Assembly (NCBI RefSeq): GCF_003034995.1
Contig: NZ_PZKF01000016.1
Location: forward strand, 1 to 64,000
Source: Phaeovulum veldkampii DSM 11550
GTDB taxonomy: Bacteria; Pseudomonadota; Alphaproteobacteria; Rhodobacterales; Rhodobacteraceae
Length of the DNA stretch: 64,000 bases
Direction: 5' to 3'
A model generated the notes under the pieces. It was not told where the DNA came from, ran no database searches, and worked only from the letters and a program-made list of their open reading frames with translations. Positions 34,401-43,248 of the stretch are shown one piece after another. Numbering within the stretch: position 1 is the first letter of the stretch; each line of letters begins with the position of its first letter. The translations under genes were made by a program, and so were the position numbers.

Positions 34401-34877
34401 CAGCAGCGCCCGCGCCCTGGCGGCCTGCCCGGCCTGCAACAGCCGCCCCACCGGCCCATCGGCCCCGCCACTCAGGCAGATCAGCCCGGCGGAATGGGCG
34501 GCGAGTTCGTCGATCGTCACCTGAACCAGCTCGCCCGCCTTGTCGAGATAGAGGCAGGAATTCAGCTTCATCAGGTTCATGTAACCGGCTTCGTCCTGCG
34601 CCAGCAGAACGACCGGCGCGGGCATCCGCACCTTTTCGCCCGGCGGGGCCGGATCGAAGGCGACCGAGACCTGACAGCCCACGATCGGCTGCACCCCCGC
34701 CCCCTGCGCCAGCACCGAAAATTCCAGCGCGGCGAACATGGCATTGGTGTCGGTCACCGCCACGGCGGGCATGGCGTGCTTGTCGCACAGCTTGATCAAC
34801 TGCTTGACCGGCACCGCCCCTTCCAGAAGCGAGTATTCGGTGTGCACACGCAGGTGGATGAATCGCGGATCGGCCAT
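31431..34877 (-). CDS. dnaE: DNA polymerase III subunit alpha
   Basis: Catalytic subunit of the replicative polymerase. 1148 residues, normal for DnaE1. PHP domain at the N-terminus (FIHLRVHTEYSLLEGAVPVK, AVTDTNAMFAALEF). The polymerase core has PVGPGRGSGAGSLVAYAL and the catalytic aspartates in MPDFDIDFCMDRREEVI, then VAALVALYRPGPMENIP-type thumb elements and KSHAAAYAVVSYQTAWLKAN. OB-fold and C-terminal domains follow. Active-site residues appear intact. The start is MADPRFIHLR; no ribosome-binding site is seen and the promoter lies right at the ATG. It is divergent from xdhA. Confidence 0.97.
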   Translation of the reverse strand: MADPRFIHLRVHTEYSLLEGAVPVKQLIKLCDKHAMPAVAVTDTNAMFAALEFSVLAQGAGVQPIVGCQVSVAFDPAPPGEKVRMPAPVVLLAQDEAGYMNLMKLNSCLYLDKAGELVQVTIDELAAHSAGLICLSGGADGPVGRLLQAGQAARARALLERLAAIYPNRLYVEVQRHPGEGGQCTPAERATERGFVEMAYDMGLPLVATNDVYFPAPGMYEAHDALICIAEGTYVDQQEPRRRLTPQHYFKTEAEMAALFADLPEALENTVEIARRCAFAAHKRKPILPRFADDEVEELRRQASAGLAARLAVIPHAAPVEDYEKRLAFELGIIEQMGFPGYFLIVADFIKWAKDHGIPVGPGRGSGAGSLVAYALTITDLDPLRYSLLFERFLNPERVSMPDFDIDFCMDRREEVIHYVQQKYGREKVGQIITFGALLSKAAVRDVGRVLQMPYGQVDRLSKMIPLEGVKPVSIEKALADEPRLREAARAEEVVDRLLTYARQIEGLLRNASTHAAGVVIGDRPLDALVPLYQDPRSDMPATQFNMKWVEAAGLVKFDFLGLKTLTVIQNAIDLLALRGVVVDISAIPLDDAKTYDLYAHARTVAVFQVESTGMMDALRRMKPTCIEDIVALVALYRPGPMENIPVYCEVKNGLRGIESIHPTIDHILAETQGIIVYQEQVMQIAQVMAGYSLGGADLLRRAMGKKIAEEMAKERPKFIEGAKATHGVDAKKAGEVFDLLEKFANYGFNKSHAAAYAVVSYQTAWLKANHPVEFMAGVMNCDIHLTDKLAVYKREVDRLEIETIPPCVNRSLATFTVAKGCVVYALGALKNVGVEAMRLIVEARGDTPFADLYDFARRCDLKRIGKRPLEMLARAGAFDQLDPNRRRVFDSLDVLAAWSAAVAEAKGSSQVSLFGEAGDDLPPPRLADVDDWLPAERLAEEHQAVGFYLSGHPLDDYMPALRRKKVMTLAEITAAAENGPLVAKIAGNVANKKEKKSAKGNRFAFVGLSDPTGLYEVTVFSDTLEAARDHLEPGAAVVLTVEATLEGETLKLLARGVTPIDAVAADAGGAGLRVHVDTPEAVGAVASLLARLAEEARVRSRGPITFCVIDRDRGAEYEIVAGREFPVNPQVKGALRALRGVAMVEEI

Positions 34878-34883
34878 GCCGCG

Positions 34884-34912
34884 ACCCTAGGCGCGCCGAA
34901 AGCGCTTGCCAA
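34884..34912 (-). promoter_or_regulatory. promoter of dnaE, predicted leaderless transcript
   Basis: On the minus strand TTGGCA (34907-34912), a 17-base spacer and TAGGGT (34884-34889), with six bases between the -10 box and the ATG. The transcript would begin at the start codon. No Shine-Dalgarno is present. Confidence 0.5.
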
Positions 34913-35004
34913 GCGCCAGCGGGGCCGGTTTCCTGACCCAACGGCCCCGCCCTACGCCGCATCGGGCGGACCGGCCGGCCACCGGAACCGCGGCGGAAGA
35001 CCCG

Positions 35005-36408
35005 ATGGACATCACGTTTCTTCTGAACGGAGAAACCCGGCACCTGACCGACGCAGACCCGACCGCAAGCCTGCTGGACTGGCTGCGCGACAGCGCCGGG
35101 CTGCGCGGCACCAAGGAAGGCTGCAACGAAGGCGACTGCGGCGCCTGCACGGTGCTGCTGACCGATGCGGCGGGGGCGCGGGCCGTCAATGCCTGCCTGC
35201 TGATGCTGGGCCAGATCGACGGCTGCGCGCTGCGCACGGTCGAGGGGCTGGCCGCCCCCGATGGCAGCCTGCACCCGGTCCAGCAGGCGCTGATCGACCA
35301 TCACGGGTCGCAATGCGGGTTTTGCACGCCCGGCATCGCCGTGTCGCTGGCGGCGGCGCATCTGACCGGGTGCCGCGACCACGACGACATCCTTGCGGGC
35401 AACCTGTGCCGCTGCACCGGCTACGCCCCGATCATTCGTGCGGCCAAGGCGGCGCAGGCCGCCCCGGTGCCCGCCCATCTTCTGACCGAAACGGCCCGCG
35501 ACCTGGGCAAACCATCCTCGGGGGGCCGGGGGCAGACGGCCCCCGGCACCGCCTTTGCCGCGTGGCCCGATAGCGCGGATGCGCTGGCCGCAGCCTTCCT
35601 TGCCCGCCCTGACGCGACCCTGATCGCAGGGGCCACCGACGTGGCGCTGTGGCAGACCAAGGCGCTGCGCGATCTGGGCGATGTGATCTTTCTGAACGGC
35701 TGCAAGGACATGCAATCCATATCGCAAGCTGCGGGAGAGTTGCGCATCGGCGCGGGCGTGACCATGTCCGCGCTGCGCCGGGCGCTGGAAAACCACCACC
35801 CCGCCTTCGCTGCCCTGCTGCGCCGGTTTGCCTCGGAACAGGTGCGCAATGCGGCGACGATCGGGGGCAATATCGCCAACGGCTCGCCCATCGCCGATAC
35901 ACCGCCGGTGCTGATCGCGCTGGGCGCCCGGCTGACCCTGCGCCGGGGGACCGCGCGGCGCGACATCGCGTTGCAGGATTTCTACCTCGGCTACCGCCAG
36001 CAAGACCGCGCGCCGGGCGAGTTTATCGAAGCGATCACGACTCCCGCCAGTGCGCCCGGCCTGCGGGTCTGGAAGCTGTCAAAGCGCTTTGATCAGGATA
36101 TCTCGGCAGTCTGCGGGGCCTTCAACCTGACCTGCGATGCGGGCGTGATCACCGCCGCCCGCGTGGCCTTTGGCGGCATGGCCGCCACCCCCAAACGCGC
36201 CACCGCGTTTGAGGCCGCGCTGATCGGGCAGGCATTCACCGAAGCCACGTTCCAGGTCGCGATCCCGGCATTGGCCGATGACTTCCAACCCATTTCCGAC
36301 ATGCGCGCCTCGGCCGATTACCGGCTGCGCGCGGCGCAAGGCATGGCCCTGCGCTACCTGCACGAGGCCCAGGGCCTGCCGGTTTCGGTGCTGGAGGTGG
36401 CGCCATGA
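35005..36408 (+). CDS. xdhA: xanthine dehydrogenase small subunit (Fe-S/FAD)
   Basis: Electron-transfer subunit of xanthine dehydrogenase, which oxidises hypoxanthine to xanthine and urate. 467 residues. The first [2Fe-2S] cluster is bound by [18 protein letters not shown] plus a later Cys, the second by [10 protein letters not shown] and [10 protein letters not shown]. The FAD domain (from about 185) has [20 protein letters not shown] and [20 protein letters not shown]. Residues 171-181 ([12 protein letters not shown] region) between the Fe-S and FAD domains are encoded by a dispersed repeat that is intergenic elsewhere. It starts the xdhABC-transporter operon; the ATG overlap couples xdhB. 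Confidence 0.95.
   Translation: MDITFLLNGETRHLTDADPTASLLDWLRDSAGLRGTKEGCNEGDCGACTVLLTDAAGARAVNACLLMLGQIDGCALRTVEGLAAPDGSLHPVQQALIDHHGSQCGFCTPGIAVSLAAAHLTGCRDHDDILAGNLCRCTGYAPIIRAAKAAQAAPVPAHLLTETARDLGKPSSGGRGQTAPGTAFAAWPDSADALAAAFLARPDATLIAGATDVALWQTKALRDLGDVIFLNGCKDMQSISQAAGELRIGAGVTMSALRRALENHHPAFAALLRRFASEQVRNAATIGGNIANGSPIADTPPVLIALGARLTLRRGTARRDIALQDFYLGYRQQDRAPGEFIEAITTPASAPGLRVWKLSKRFDQDISAVCGAFNLTCDAGVITAARVAFGGMAATPKRATAFEAALIGQAFTEATFQVAIPALADDFQPISDMRASADYRLRAAQGMALRYLHEAQGLPVSVLEVAP
35513..35546 (+). repeat. dispersed repeat, copy C, inside xdhA
   Basis: ATCCTCGGGGGG followed by CCGGGGGCAGACGGCCCCCGG, nearly identical to the right half of the intergenic copy at 57349-57400 (three one-base gaps). 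It is read in frame and encodes the linker between the Fe-S and FAD domains. The left half of the element is degenerate or absent. Confidence 0.7.
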
Positions 36409-38729
36409 GCATCCGCGAACCGCACCCGCACGACTCGGCCCGCCTGCATGTCACCGGCGCCGCGCGCTATACCGACGACATCCCCACGCCCGCAGGCACG
36501 CTGCATCTGGCCTTTGGCCTGTCGCCCGTGGCGCATGGGCGGATCGAGGCGCTGGATCTGTCGGCGGTGCGGGCGGTGCCGGGCGTGGTGGCGGTGCTGA
36601 CCGCAGCCGACCTGCCCCATGGCAATGATGTGTCACCCTCGGTGCATGACGAACCGCTGCTGGCCCAGGGCCATGTGCATTACGCGGGCCAGCCGGTGTT
36701 TCTGGTCGTGGCCCGCAGCCACATCGCCGCACGCAAGGCGGCGCGCCGCGCGCAGATCGACATCACCCCCCTGCCCGCGATCCTGACGCTGGATCAGGCG
36801 CTGGCGGCAGGGGCCTGGTTCGAGGGGGGCCCGGTGATCTGGGCGCGCGGCGATGCGGCAGCCGCCATCGCGGCCGCCCCGCGCGTGGTCGAAGGCCGGA
36901 TCGAGATTGGCGGGCAGGAGCATTTCTATCTGGAGGGTCAGGTGGCCCTTGCCCTGCCCGAGGATGAGGGGATCACCGTTCACGCCTCGACCCAGCACCC
37001 CAGCGAGGTGCAGCACAAGCTGGCCGAGGCGCTGGGCCTGCCGCTGCATTCCGTGCGCGTCGAGGTGCGGCGCATGGGCGGGGCCTTTGGCGGCAAGGAA
37101 AGCCAGGGCAACGCGCCCGCCGTGGCCGCAGCCATCGCCGCGCGCGCGACGGGGCGGCCCTGCAAGATGCGCTACGACCGCGACGACGACATGATCATCA
37201 CCGGCAAGCGGCACGATTTCCGCATCGACTACCGCGCCGGGGTAGATGAGGCGGGGCGGATTCTGGGGCTGGAGTTTCGGCATCTCGTCCGCTGCGGCTG
37301 GGCGCAGGATCTGAGCGCGGCCATTGCCGACCGGGCCATGCTGCACGCCGACAACGCCTATTTCATTCCGGCGATGCGGATCGAAAGCCACCGGCTGCGC
37401 AGCAACACCCAAAGCGCCACTGCCTTTCGCGGCTTTGGCGGGCCGCAGGGCATGCTGGGGGTCGAGCGGGTGATGGACCATATCGCGCATGATCTGGGGA
37501 TCGAGCCTGTGACGCTACGGCGCGCCAATTTCTACGCCGCGCCGGTGGCGACTGGGGAAGCCTCCGGCGGGGATATTTCGGCCAAGATGAATGCGCCGCA
37601 GGAAACCCATTATGGGCAGAAGGTGGACGATTTCATTTTGCCCGAGATGGTGGCCGAATTGACAAAATCGGCCGCTTATGAGGCCCGCAGAGCGGAAATT
37701 GAGGCATGGAACAGCCGCAATCCGATCCTCAAACGCGGGATTGCGCTGTCGCCAGTGAAATTCGGCATCGCGTTTACGCTGACTCATCTGAATCAGGCGG
37801 GCGCGCTGGTGCATGTCTATACCGATGGCTCGATCCGGCTGAACCATGGCGGCACCGAGATGGGACAGGGGTTGCAGCGCAAGGTGGCGCAGATCGCGGC
37901 AGCGGCCTTTGGGGTGGGGCTGGACGCCGTGCAGGTCAGCGCGACCGATACCGCCAAGGTGCCCAATACCTCGGCCACCGCGGCCTCGTCGGGGACGGAT
38001 CTGAACGGGGCGGCGGTACAGGCGGCCTGCGCCACGATCCGGGGCCGGATCGCCGCCCATCTGGCCGCGCACCATGGCTGCGCCCCCGCAGAGGTGCATT
38101 TTGCGGGCGGGCGGGTCTTTGCCGGCGATGCCGAGATGAGCTTTGCCGAGGCGGTGCAGGCGGCCTACATGGCCCGGGTCAGCCTGTCGGCCACCGGGTT
38201 TTACGCCACGCCCAAGATCACCTGGGACAGGACCGCGGGGCGGGGGCGGCCATTTTTCTATTATGCCTATGGCGCGGCGATCACCGAGGTGGTGATCGAT
38301 ACGCTGACCGGGGAAAACCGCATCCTGCGCGCCGACATCGTGCATGATGCGGGCGCGAGCCTGAACCCGGCGCTCGACATCGGCCAGATCGAGGGTGGCT
38401 ATGTGCAGGGGGCCGGGTGGCTGACCACCGAGGAACTTGTGTGGGACGATCAGGGGCGGCTGCTGACCCACGCGCCCTCGACCTACAAGATACCTGCCTG
38501 TTCCGACCGTCCGCGCGTGTTCAACGTGGCGCTGTGGGGGGCCGAGGCCCGCGAGGAGACGATCCACCGGTCGAAGGCGGTGGGCGAACCGCCCCTCATG
38601 CTGGGGATTTCGGCGCATCTGGCGCTGTCGGCGGCCTGCGCGGCCTGTGGGCCGCACTGGCCCGACCTGCGCGCCCCGGCCACGCCCGAGGCCGTTCTGG
38701 CTGCCGTTCACCGTGCGAGGGGGGCATGA
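36405..38729 (+). CDS. xdhB: xanthine dehydrogenase large (molybdopterin) subunit
   Basis: Molybdenum-cofactor subunit carrying the purine hydroxylation site. 774 residues, normal length. Family blocks are [78 protein letters not shown], and the C-terminal [16 protein letters not shown] with the catalytic Glu. Residues 386-396 ([11 protein letters not shown]) are encoded by a repeat copy and sit in a variable loop. The ATG overlaps the xdhA stop by four bases, and its own stop overlaps xdhC. Confidence 0.96.
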   Translation: MSIREPHPHDSARLHVTGAARYTDDIPTPAGTLHLAFGLSPVAHGRIEALDLSAVRAVPGVVAVLTAADLPHGNDVSPSVHDEPLLAQGHVHYAGQPVFLVVARSHIAARKAARRAQIDITPLPAILTLDQALAAGAWFEGGPVIWARGDAAAAIAAAPRVVEGRIEIGGQEHFYLEGQVALALPEDEGITVHASTQHPSEVQHKLAEALGLPLHSVRVEVRRMGGAFGGKESQGNAPAVAAAIAARATGRPCKMRYDRDDDMIITGKRHDFRIDYRAGVDEAGRILGLEFRHLVRCGWAQDLSAAIADRAMLHADNAYFIPAMRIESHRLRSNTQSATAFRGFGGPQGMLGVERVMDHIAHDLGIEPVTLRRANFYAAPVATGEASGGDISAKMNAPQETHYGQKVDDFILPEMVAELTKSAAYEARRAEIEAWNSRNPILKRGIALSPVKFGIAFTLTHLNQAGALVHVYTDGSIRLNHGGTEMGQGLQRKVAQIAAAAFGVGLDAVQVSATDTAKVPNTSATAASSGTDLNGAAVQAACATIRGRIAAHLAAHHGCAPAEVHFAGGRVFAGDAEMSFAEAVQAAYMARVSLSATGFYATPKITWDRTAGRGRPFFYYAYGAAITEVVIDTLTGENRILRADIVHDAGASLNPALDIGQIEGGYVQGAGWLTTEELVWDDQGRLLTHAPSTYKIPACSDRPRVFNVALWGAEAREETIHRSKAVGEPPLMLGISAHLALSAACAACGPHWPDLRAPATPEAVLAAVHRARGA
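37560..37591 (-). repeat. dispersed repeat, copy D, inside xdhB
   Basis: The reverse complement reads TCATCTTGGCCGAAATATCC then CCGCCGGAGGC. The first 20 bases are identical to the intergenic copy at 49807, and the whole matches copy E at 17612 with three mismatches. It is in frame in xdhB, encoding residues 386-396. Confidence 0.75.
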
Positions 38730-39667
38730 GCCTGTGCCGGGAAATGCTGGTCCGGGCGGCGCGGCGGGGGCCGTTTGTGCGAGTGGTGATCGTCGATGTT
38801 AAGGGATCGTCGCCACGCGAGCCGGGGGCGGCGATGCTGGTCTGGCCCGAGGCAACCGAGGGCACGATCGGCGGCGGCGCGCTGGAATGGGCGGCGGTGC
38901 AGCGCGCCCGCGCCCTGCCCCCTGGCGCGCGGACGGTGGAGCGGTTTTCGCTGGGCCCCGGCCTTGGCCAATGCTGCGCGGGCCGGGTGACGCTGGTCTT
39001 CGAGGCGATGGAGGTAACTTGCCTTGCCGCCATCGTGGGCCCGGTTCATGCCCGCCCGATCACCGCCGCGCCGGGGCCGATGCCGGGGGCCGTGGCGCGG
39101 GCTGCGGGCGGGGCATTGCCCCGGCTGGTGGCGGGCTGGCTGATCGAGGCCGTCGATCCGGCGCGCGCGCCGGTCTGGGTCTGGGGGGCGGGGCATGTGG
39201 GGCGGGCGGTGGTGTCGGTTCTGGCGCCGCTGCCGGACTTTGCGGTGACCTGGGCCGACATCGGCGCCGACCGCTTTCCCGACCCGGTGCCGGCAGGCGT
39301 TGCGGTTATCGCGGCCCCTGATCTGGCGGCGGCCAGCGCGCATGCCCCGTGCGCCGCACATCATCTGATCATGACCTACTCCCACGCGCTGGATCTGGAC
39401 CTGTGCCACCGGCTTTTGTGCCGGGGATTCGCCTCGCTCGGCCTGATCGGGTCTGACCAGAAACGCGCGCGCTTTGCCACGCGGTTGCGCGACCTGGGCC
39501 ACAAAAGCGCACAAATTCAGCGCATTGACTGCCCTGTGGGCGACCCGACGCTTGGGAAACATCCGCAAGCCATTGCCGTGGGCGTGGTGGCCGGGCTACT
39601 GAGGCAGGCAGGGGCACCGCCTGCTGCGCGACCGGCCCGCCAGAGTGCAGAGGACAGCGCCCGATGA
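38726..39667 (+). CDS. xdhC: xanthine dehydrogenase accessory protein XdhC
   Basis: Binds and protects molybdenum cofactor, promotes its sulfuration and inserts it into XdhB. 313 residues. N-terminal XdhC/CoxI domain with FVRVVIVDVKGSSPREPGAA, GTIGGGALEW and LGPGLGQCCAGRV (Cys pair). C-terminal Rossmann domain with VWVWGAGHVGRAVVSVLAPL and IMTYSHALDLDLCHRLLCRG. Its ATG overlaps the xdhB stop and its stop overlaps the ABC ATPase start, so all are translationally linked. Confidence 0.95.
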   Translation: MSLCREMLVRAARRGPFVRVVIVDVKGSSPREPGAAMLVWPEATEGTIGGGALEWAAVQRARALPPGARTVERFSLGPGLGQCCAGRVTLVFEAMEVTCLAAIVGPVHARPITAAPGPMPGAVARAAGGALPRLVAGWLIEAVDPARAPVWVWGAGHVGRAVVSVLAPLPDFAVTWADIGADRFPDPVPAGVAVIAAPDLAAASAHAPCAAHHLIMTYSHALDLDLCHRLLCRGFASLGLIGSDQKRARFATRLRDLGHKSAQIQRIDCPVGDPTLGKHPQAIAVGVVAGLLRQAGAPPAARPARQSAEDSAR

Positions 39668-41193
39668 CGGCAACCGACAAGCTTCTGATCGTGGAGGGGC
39701 TGAGCAAGGCCTATCCGGGCGTCAAGGCAAATGACGCCGTGTCGTTCAGCGTGGCGCCGGGCGAGGTACATGCGCTGCTGGGCGAAAACGGCGCGGGCAA
39801 ATCGACACTGGTCAAGATGATCTATGGCCTTGTCGCCCCTGATCAAGGCCGCATGGTTCTTGCCGGGGCGCCCTATGCGCCCGCAGACCCGCATGCCGCG
39901 CGGATGGCGGGCGTGGCGATGGTGTTTCAGCATTTCTCGTTGTTCGAGGCGCTGAACGTGGCCGAAAACGTGGCTTTGGGCATGGAAAACCCACCGCCGA
40001 TGCGCCAGCTTGCGGCGCGCATCCGGCAGGTGTCGCAGACCTATGGCCTGCCGCTTGACCCGGCGCGAATCGTGGGCGACCTGTCGGCGGGCGAACGGCA
40101 ACGGGTCGAGATCATCCGCTGCCTGCTGCAAGAACCCCGGCTGTTGATCATGGACGAACCCACCAGCGTGCTGACCCCGCAGGAGGTGGAGATCCTGTTC
40201 GGCACCCTGCGCAAGCTGTCGGCCGAGGGAACGGCGATCCTTTATATCTCGCACAAGCTGGAGGAAATCCGCAGCCTGTGCGACCAGGCGACGATCTTGC
40301 GCGGGGGGCGGGTGGTGGCAACCTGCGTGCCCGCCGAACGCACGGCGCGCGAACTGGCCGAAATGATGGTGGGCGCGGAACTGAAGCTGACCGACCGCGC
40401 CGGGCGGCAGGCGGGCGCGGTGGTGCTGCGTGTGACCGGGCTGAGCCTGCCGCCCGCCACCCCCTTCGGGCCATCGCTGAAGGAGGTGACTTTTGATCTG
40501 CGGGCCGGCGAGGTGCTGGGCATCGGCGGGGTTGCGGGCAACGGCCAAGAGGAATTGCTGGCCGCGCTGTCGGGCGAACGCCCCGGTCGACCGGGCACCG
40601 TGCTGCTGGAGGGGGCCGATATCGCGGCCCTTGGGCCAAATGCGCGGCGCGCGCGGGGTTTGTTGGCCGCCCCCGAGGAACGCCTGGGTCATGCCGCCGC
40701 CCCCGACATGAGCCTGACCGAAAACGCCATTCTGACAGGAACCGTGCGCAAGCCGCTGACCCGAAAAGGCTTTCTTGATATGGGCGCGGCGCGGGCCTTT
40801 GCGCGCGAGGTGATTTCAGCGTTTGACGTGCGCACACCGGGGCCAGAGGTCGCGGCGCGCGCATTGTCGGGCGGCAACCTGCAGAAATTCGTGATCGGGC
40901 GCGAGGTGTTGCAGTCGCCCCGCGTTCTGGTGGTGAATCAGCCCACTTGGGGCGTGGATGCCGCGGCCTCTGCCGCGATCCGGCAGGCGCTGCTGGATCT
41001 GGCCGCGCAAGGCGCTGCGGTGATTGTCATATCACAGGATCTGGACGAGTTGATGGAGATCGCCGACCGCTTCGCCGCGCTGAACGAGGGCCGCCTCTCG
41101 GCCCCGCGGCCCACCGCGGCGCTGACGCTGGAGGAAGTGGGCCTGATGCTGGGCGGCGCGCATGGGATGAAGCCGGTGGAGGGCATGGCATGA
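39664..41193 (+). CDS. nucleoside/purine ABC transporter, double ATP-binding subunit
   Basis: 509 residues with two fused ABC domains, as in BMP-family nucleoside importers (NupA/YufO type) and sugar importers. Domain 1: Walker A LLGENGAGKSTLVKMIYG, signature LSAGERQRVEI, Walker B LLIMDEPTSVL. Domain 2: degenerate Walker A GGVAGNGQEELLAALSG, signature LSGGNLQKFVIGREV and LVVNQPTWGVD. Only site 1 looks fully competent, the usual asymmetry of this class. It starts on the overlap with xdhC (39664-39667) and ends on the overlap with the first permease gene. Confidence 0.93.
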   Translation: MTATDKLLIVEGLSKAYPGVKANDAVSFSVAPGEVHALLGENGAGKSTLVKMIYGLVAPDQGRMVLAGAPYAPADPHAARMAGVAMVFQHFSLFEALNVAENVALGMENPPPMRQLAARIRQVSQTYGLPLDPARIVGDLSAGERQRVEIIRCLLQEPRLLIMDEPTSVLTPQEVEILFGTLRKLSAEGTAILYISHKLEEIRSLCDQATILRGGRVVATCVPAERTARELAEMMVGAELKLTDRAGRQAGAVVLRVTGLSLPPATPFGPSLKEVTFDLRAGEVLGIGGVAGNGQEELLAALSGERPGRPGTVLLEGADIAALGPNARRARGLLAAPEERLGHAAAPDMSLTENAILTGTVRKPLTRKGFLDMGAARAFAREVISAFDVRTPGPEVAARALSGGNLQKFVIGREVLQSPRVLVVNQPTWGVDAAASAAIRQALLDLAAQGAAVIVISQDLDELMEIADRFAALNEGRLSAPRPTAALTLEEVGLMLGGAHGMKPVEGMA

Positions 41194-42269
41194 TCCGGCT
41201 GGAACGGCGAGCGGTGCCCTCAAGGCTGTGGACGGTGGCCACCCCGGTGGCGGCGGTTCTGGCCACGATGGTGGCGGGCGGCATTCTGTTTGCGGCCCTT
41301 GGCAAGAACCCGGCCGAGGCAATCCGCATGATTTTCTGGGATCCGCTGTTCGGGCCGAATGCCAGCTATTTCCGCGGTCAGCTGCTGGTCAAGGCGGGGC
41401 CGCTGATCCTGATCGCCGCGGGGTTGGCGGTGGGGTTTCGCGCAGGTGTCTGGAACATCGGGGCGGAAGGCCAGTATATCATGGGAGCGATCGCGGGGGC
41501 CGGCGTGGCGCTGGCGGCTTACCCTGCCGAAAGTCCGATGATCTTTCCGGCGATGGTGCTGGCGGGTGCCTTGGGGGGCTGGGCCTGGGCCATGATCCCG
41601 GCGGTGCTGAAGGCGCGGTTCGGCACGTCGGAAATTCTGGTGTCGCTGATGATGGTCTATGTGGCGCAGAACCTGCTGGCCTATATGGCCTTTGGCCCGA
41701 TGAAGAACCCGCAGGGCTTTGGCTTTCCCGGCTCGCGCAACCTGCAACAATATCCCTCGGCGCATAACCCCGAACTGATCGCGGGCACCGGGATGCACTG
41801 GGGCGTGGTCGCGGCCTTTGTGGCGGTGATCGGCACCTATGTGCTGATGCATCGCCATATCGCGGGGTTCCGCATTCGCGTGGCGGGCGATGCGCCCAAG
41901 GCCGCGCGGTTTGCGGGCGTGGTGCCGGGGCGGCTGATCGCCTTTTGTCTGGGCCTTTCGGGCGCGCTGGCGGGGTTGGCGGGGCTGTTCGAGGTTGCAG
42001 GCCCCTCGGGGCAGATCACCGACAGCTTCAATGCGGGCTATGGCTTCACCGCGATCATCGTGGCGTTTCTGGGCCGGTTGCACCCGGTGGGCATATTGCT
42101 GGCGGGGCTGCTGATGGCGCTGACCTATATCGGCGGCGACCTGGCGCAACTGATGCTGCGGCTTCCGGCTGCGGCGATTCAGGCGTTTCAGGGGATGTTG
42201 CTGTTTTTCCTGCTGGGGTTCGACCTGCTGACCAACTTTCGCATCCGTCTGGGGAGGGCGCGCGCATGA
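41190..42269 (+). CDS. nucleoside/purine ABC transporter permease 1
   Basis: 359-residue integral membrane protein of the branched-chain amino acid/sugar/BMP permease family (BPD_transp_2). About nine or ten hydrophobic segments; family motifs are FRAGVWNIGAEGQYIMGAIA and the cytoplasmic loop RIRVAGDAPKAARFAG near residue 230. The ATG overlaps the ATPase stop. It forms a heterodimer with the next gene product (inference from the paired layout). Confidence 0.92.
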   Translation: MIRLERRAVPSRLWTVATPVAAVLATMVAGGILFAALGKNPAEAIRMIFWDPLFGPNASYFRGQLLVKAGPLILIAAGLAVGFRAGVWNIGAEGQYIMGAIAGAGVALAAYPAESPMIFPAMVLAGALGGWAWAMIPAVLKARFGTSEILVSLMMVYVAQNLLAYMAFGPMKNPQGFGFPGSRNLQQYPSAHNPELIAGTGMHWGVVAAFVAVIGTYVLMHRHIAGFRIRVAGDAPKAARFAGVVPGRLIAFCLGLSGALAGLAGLFEVAGPSGQITDSFNAGYGFTAIIVAFLGRLHPVGILLAGLLMALTYIGGDLAQLMLRLPAAAIQAFQGMLLFFLLGFDLLTNFRIRLGRARA

Positions 42270-43198
42270 TGATTGCGGGCATCGACATCGCGCAACTGGT
42301 GGCCATGCTGATGGTCGCCTCGACCCCGATCCTGCTGGCGGCCACGGGCGAGTTGGTGGCCGAAAAGGCGGGCGTACTGAATCTGGGCGTCGAGGGAATG
42401 ATGATCATGGGCGCGATCGGCGGCTTTGCCGGGGCGGTGGTCACCGGCAGCCCGGCGCTGGGCTTTGCCGCGGGCGCCATGGCGGGCGCGGGAATGGCGC
42501 TGCTGTTTGCCTTTCTGACACAGGTTCTGCTGTCCAATCAGGTGGCGACGGGGCTGGCGCTGACGCTGTTCGGCCTTGGGCTGTCGGCGCTGCTGGGGCA
42601 AAGCTATCAGGGCATAAAACCCCCCGCGACCGAAAAGCTGACCTTCGGCCCGCTCACCGATCTGCCGGTGCTGGGGCCGGTGCTGTTCAACCATGACTGG
42701 GTGGTCTACCTGTCGCTTGCGCTGGTGGCGGGGGTGGGGCTATTCCTGTCGCGCAGCCGCGCCGGGCTGATCCTGCGCGCGGTCGGCGAAAGCCACGACG
42801 CCGCCCATGCGCTTGGCTATCCGGTGGTGGCGGTGCGCGTTGCGGCGCTGGCCTTTGGCGGGGCGCTGGCAGGGCTGGGGGGGGCCTACCTCAGCCTTGT
42901 GCGGGTGCCGCAATGGGCCGAAGGCATGACGGCGGGCGCGGGCTGGATCGCGCTGGCAATCGTGGTTTTCGCAAGCTGGAAACCGGGGCGGGTGCTGATC
43001 GGTGCCTATCTTTTTGGCGGCGTCACGGTGTTGCAACTGCGGTTGCAGGCGGCGGGCTTTGCGATCCCGGTGCAACTCTTGTCGATGGCGCCTTATCTGA
43101 TAACCATTGCGGTGCTGGTCATCATCTCGGCCCGTCACCGGCGCGGGGCGCAAGTGGCGCCCGCATCGCTGGGCCGGGTCTTTCACGCCTCGCGCTGA
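42266..43198 (+). CDS. nucleoside/purine ABC transporter permease 2
   Basis: 310 residues, second permease of the same family, more compact. It has the matching ELVAEKAGVLNLGVEGMMIM and the coupling loop LILRAVGESHDAAHALGYPV, with eight or nine hydrophobic segments. The ATG at 42266 overlaps the stop of permease 1; a second ATG directly follows. A hairpin separates it from the binding-protein gene. Confidence 0.92.
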   Translation: MMIAGIDIAQLVAMLMVASTPILLAATGELVAEKAGVLNLGVEGMMIMGAIGGFAGAVVTGSPALGFAAGAMAGAGMALLFAFLTQVLLSNQVATGLALTLFGLGLSALLGQSYQGIKPPATEKLTFGPLTDLPVLGPVLFNHDWVVYLSLALVAGVGLFLSRSRAGLILRAVGESHDAAHALGYPVVAVRVAALAFGGALAGLGGAYLSLVRVPQWAEGMTAGAGWIALAIVVFASWKPGRVLIGAYLFGGVTVLQLRLQAAGFAIPVQLLSMAPYLITIAVLVIISARHRRGAQVAPASLGRVFHASR

Positions 43199-43210
43199 GG
43201 CAGCCGCCAA

Positions 43211-43227
43211 TGGGCCCACGTGGCCCA
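43211..43227 (+). promoter_or_regulatory. intercistronic hairpin before the binding-protein gene
   Basis: TGGGCC/GGCCCA stem with a 5-base loop in the only real spacer of the operon (51 bases). Hairpins before the binding-protein gene commonly stabilise its mRNA segment and raise its level over the membrane subunits; that role is inferred. Confidence 0.4.
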
Positions 43228-43248
43228 CAACCAAAACGGGGAGCCCCC

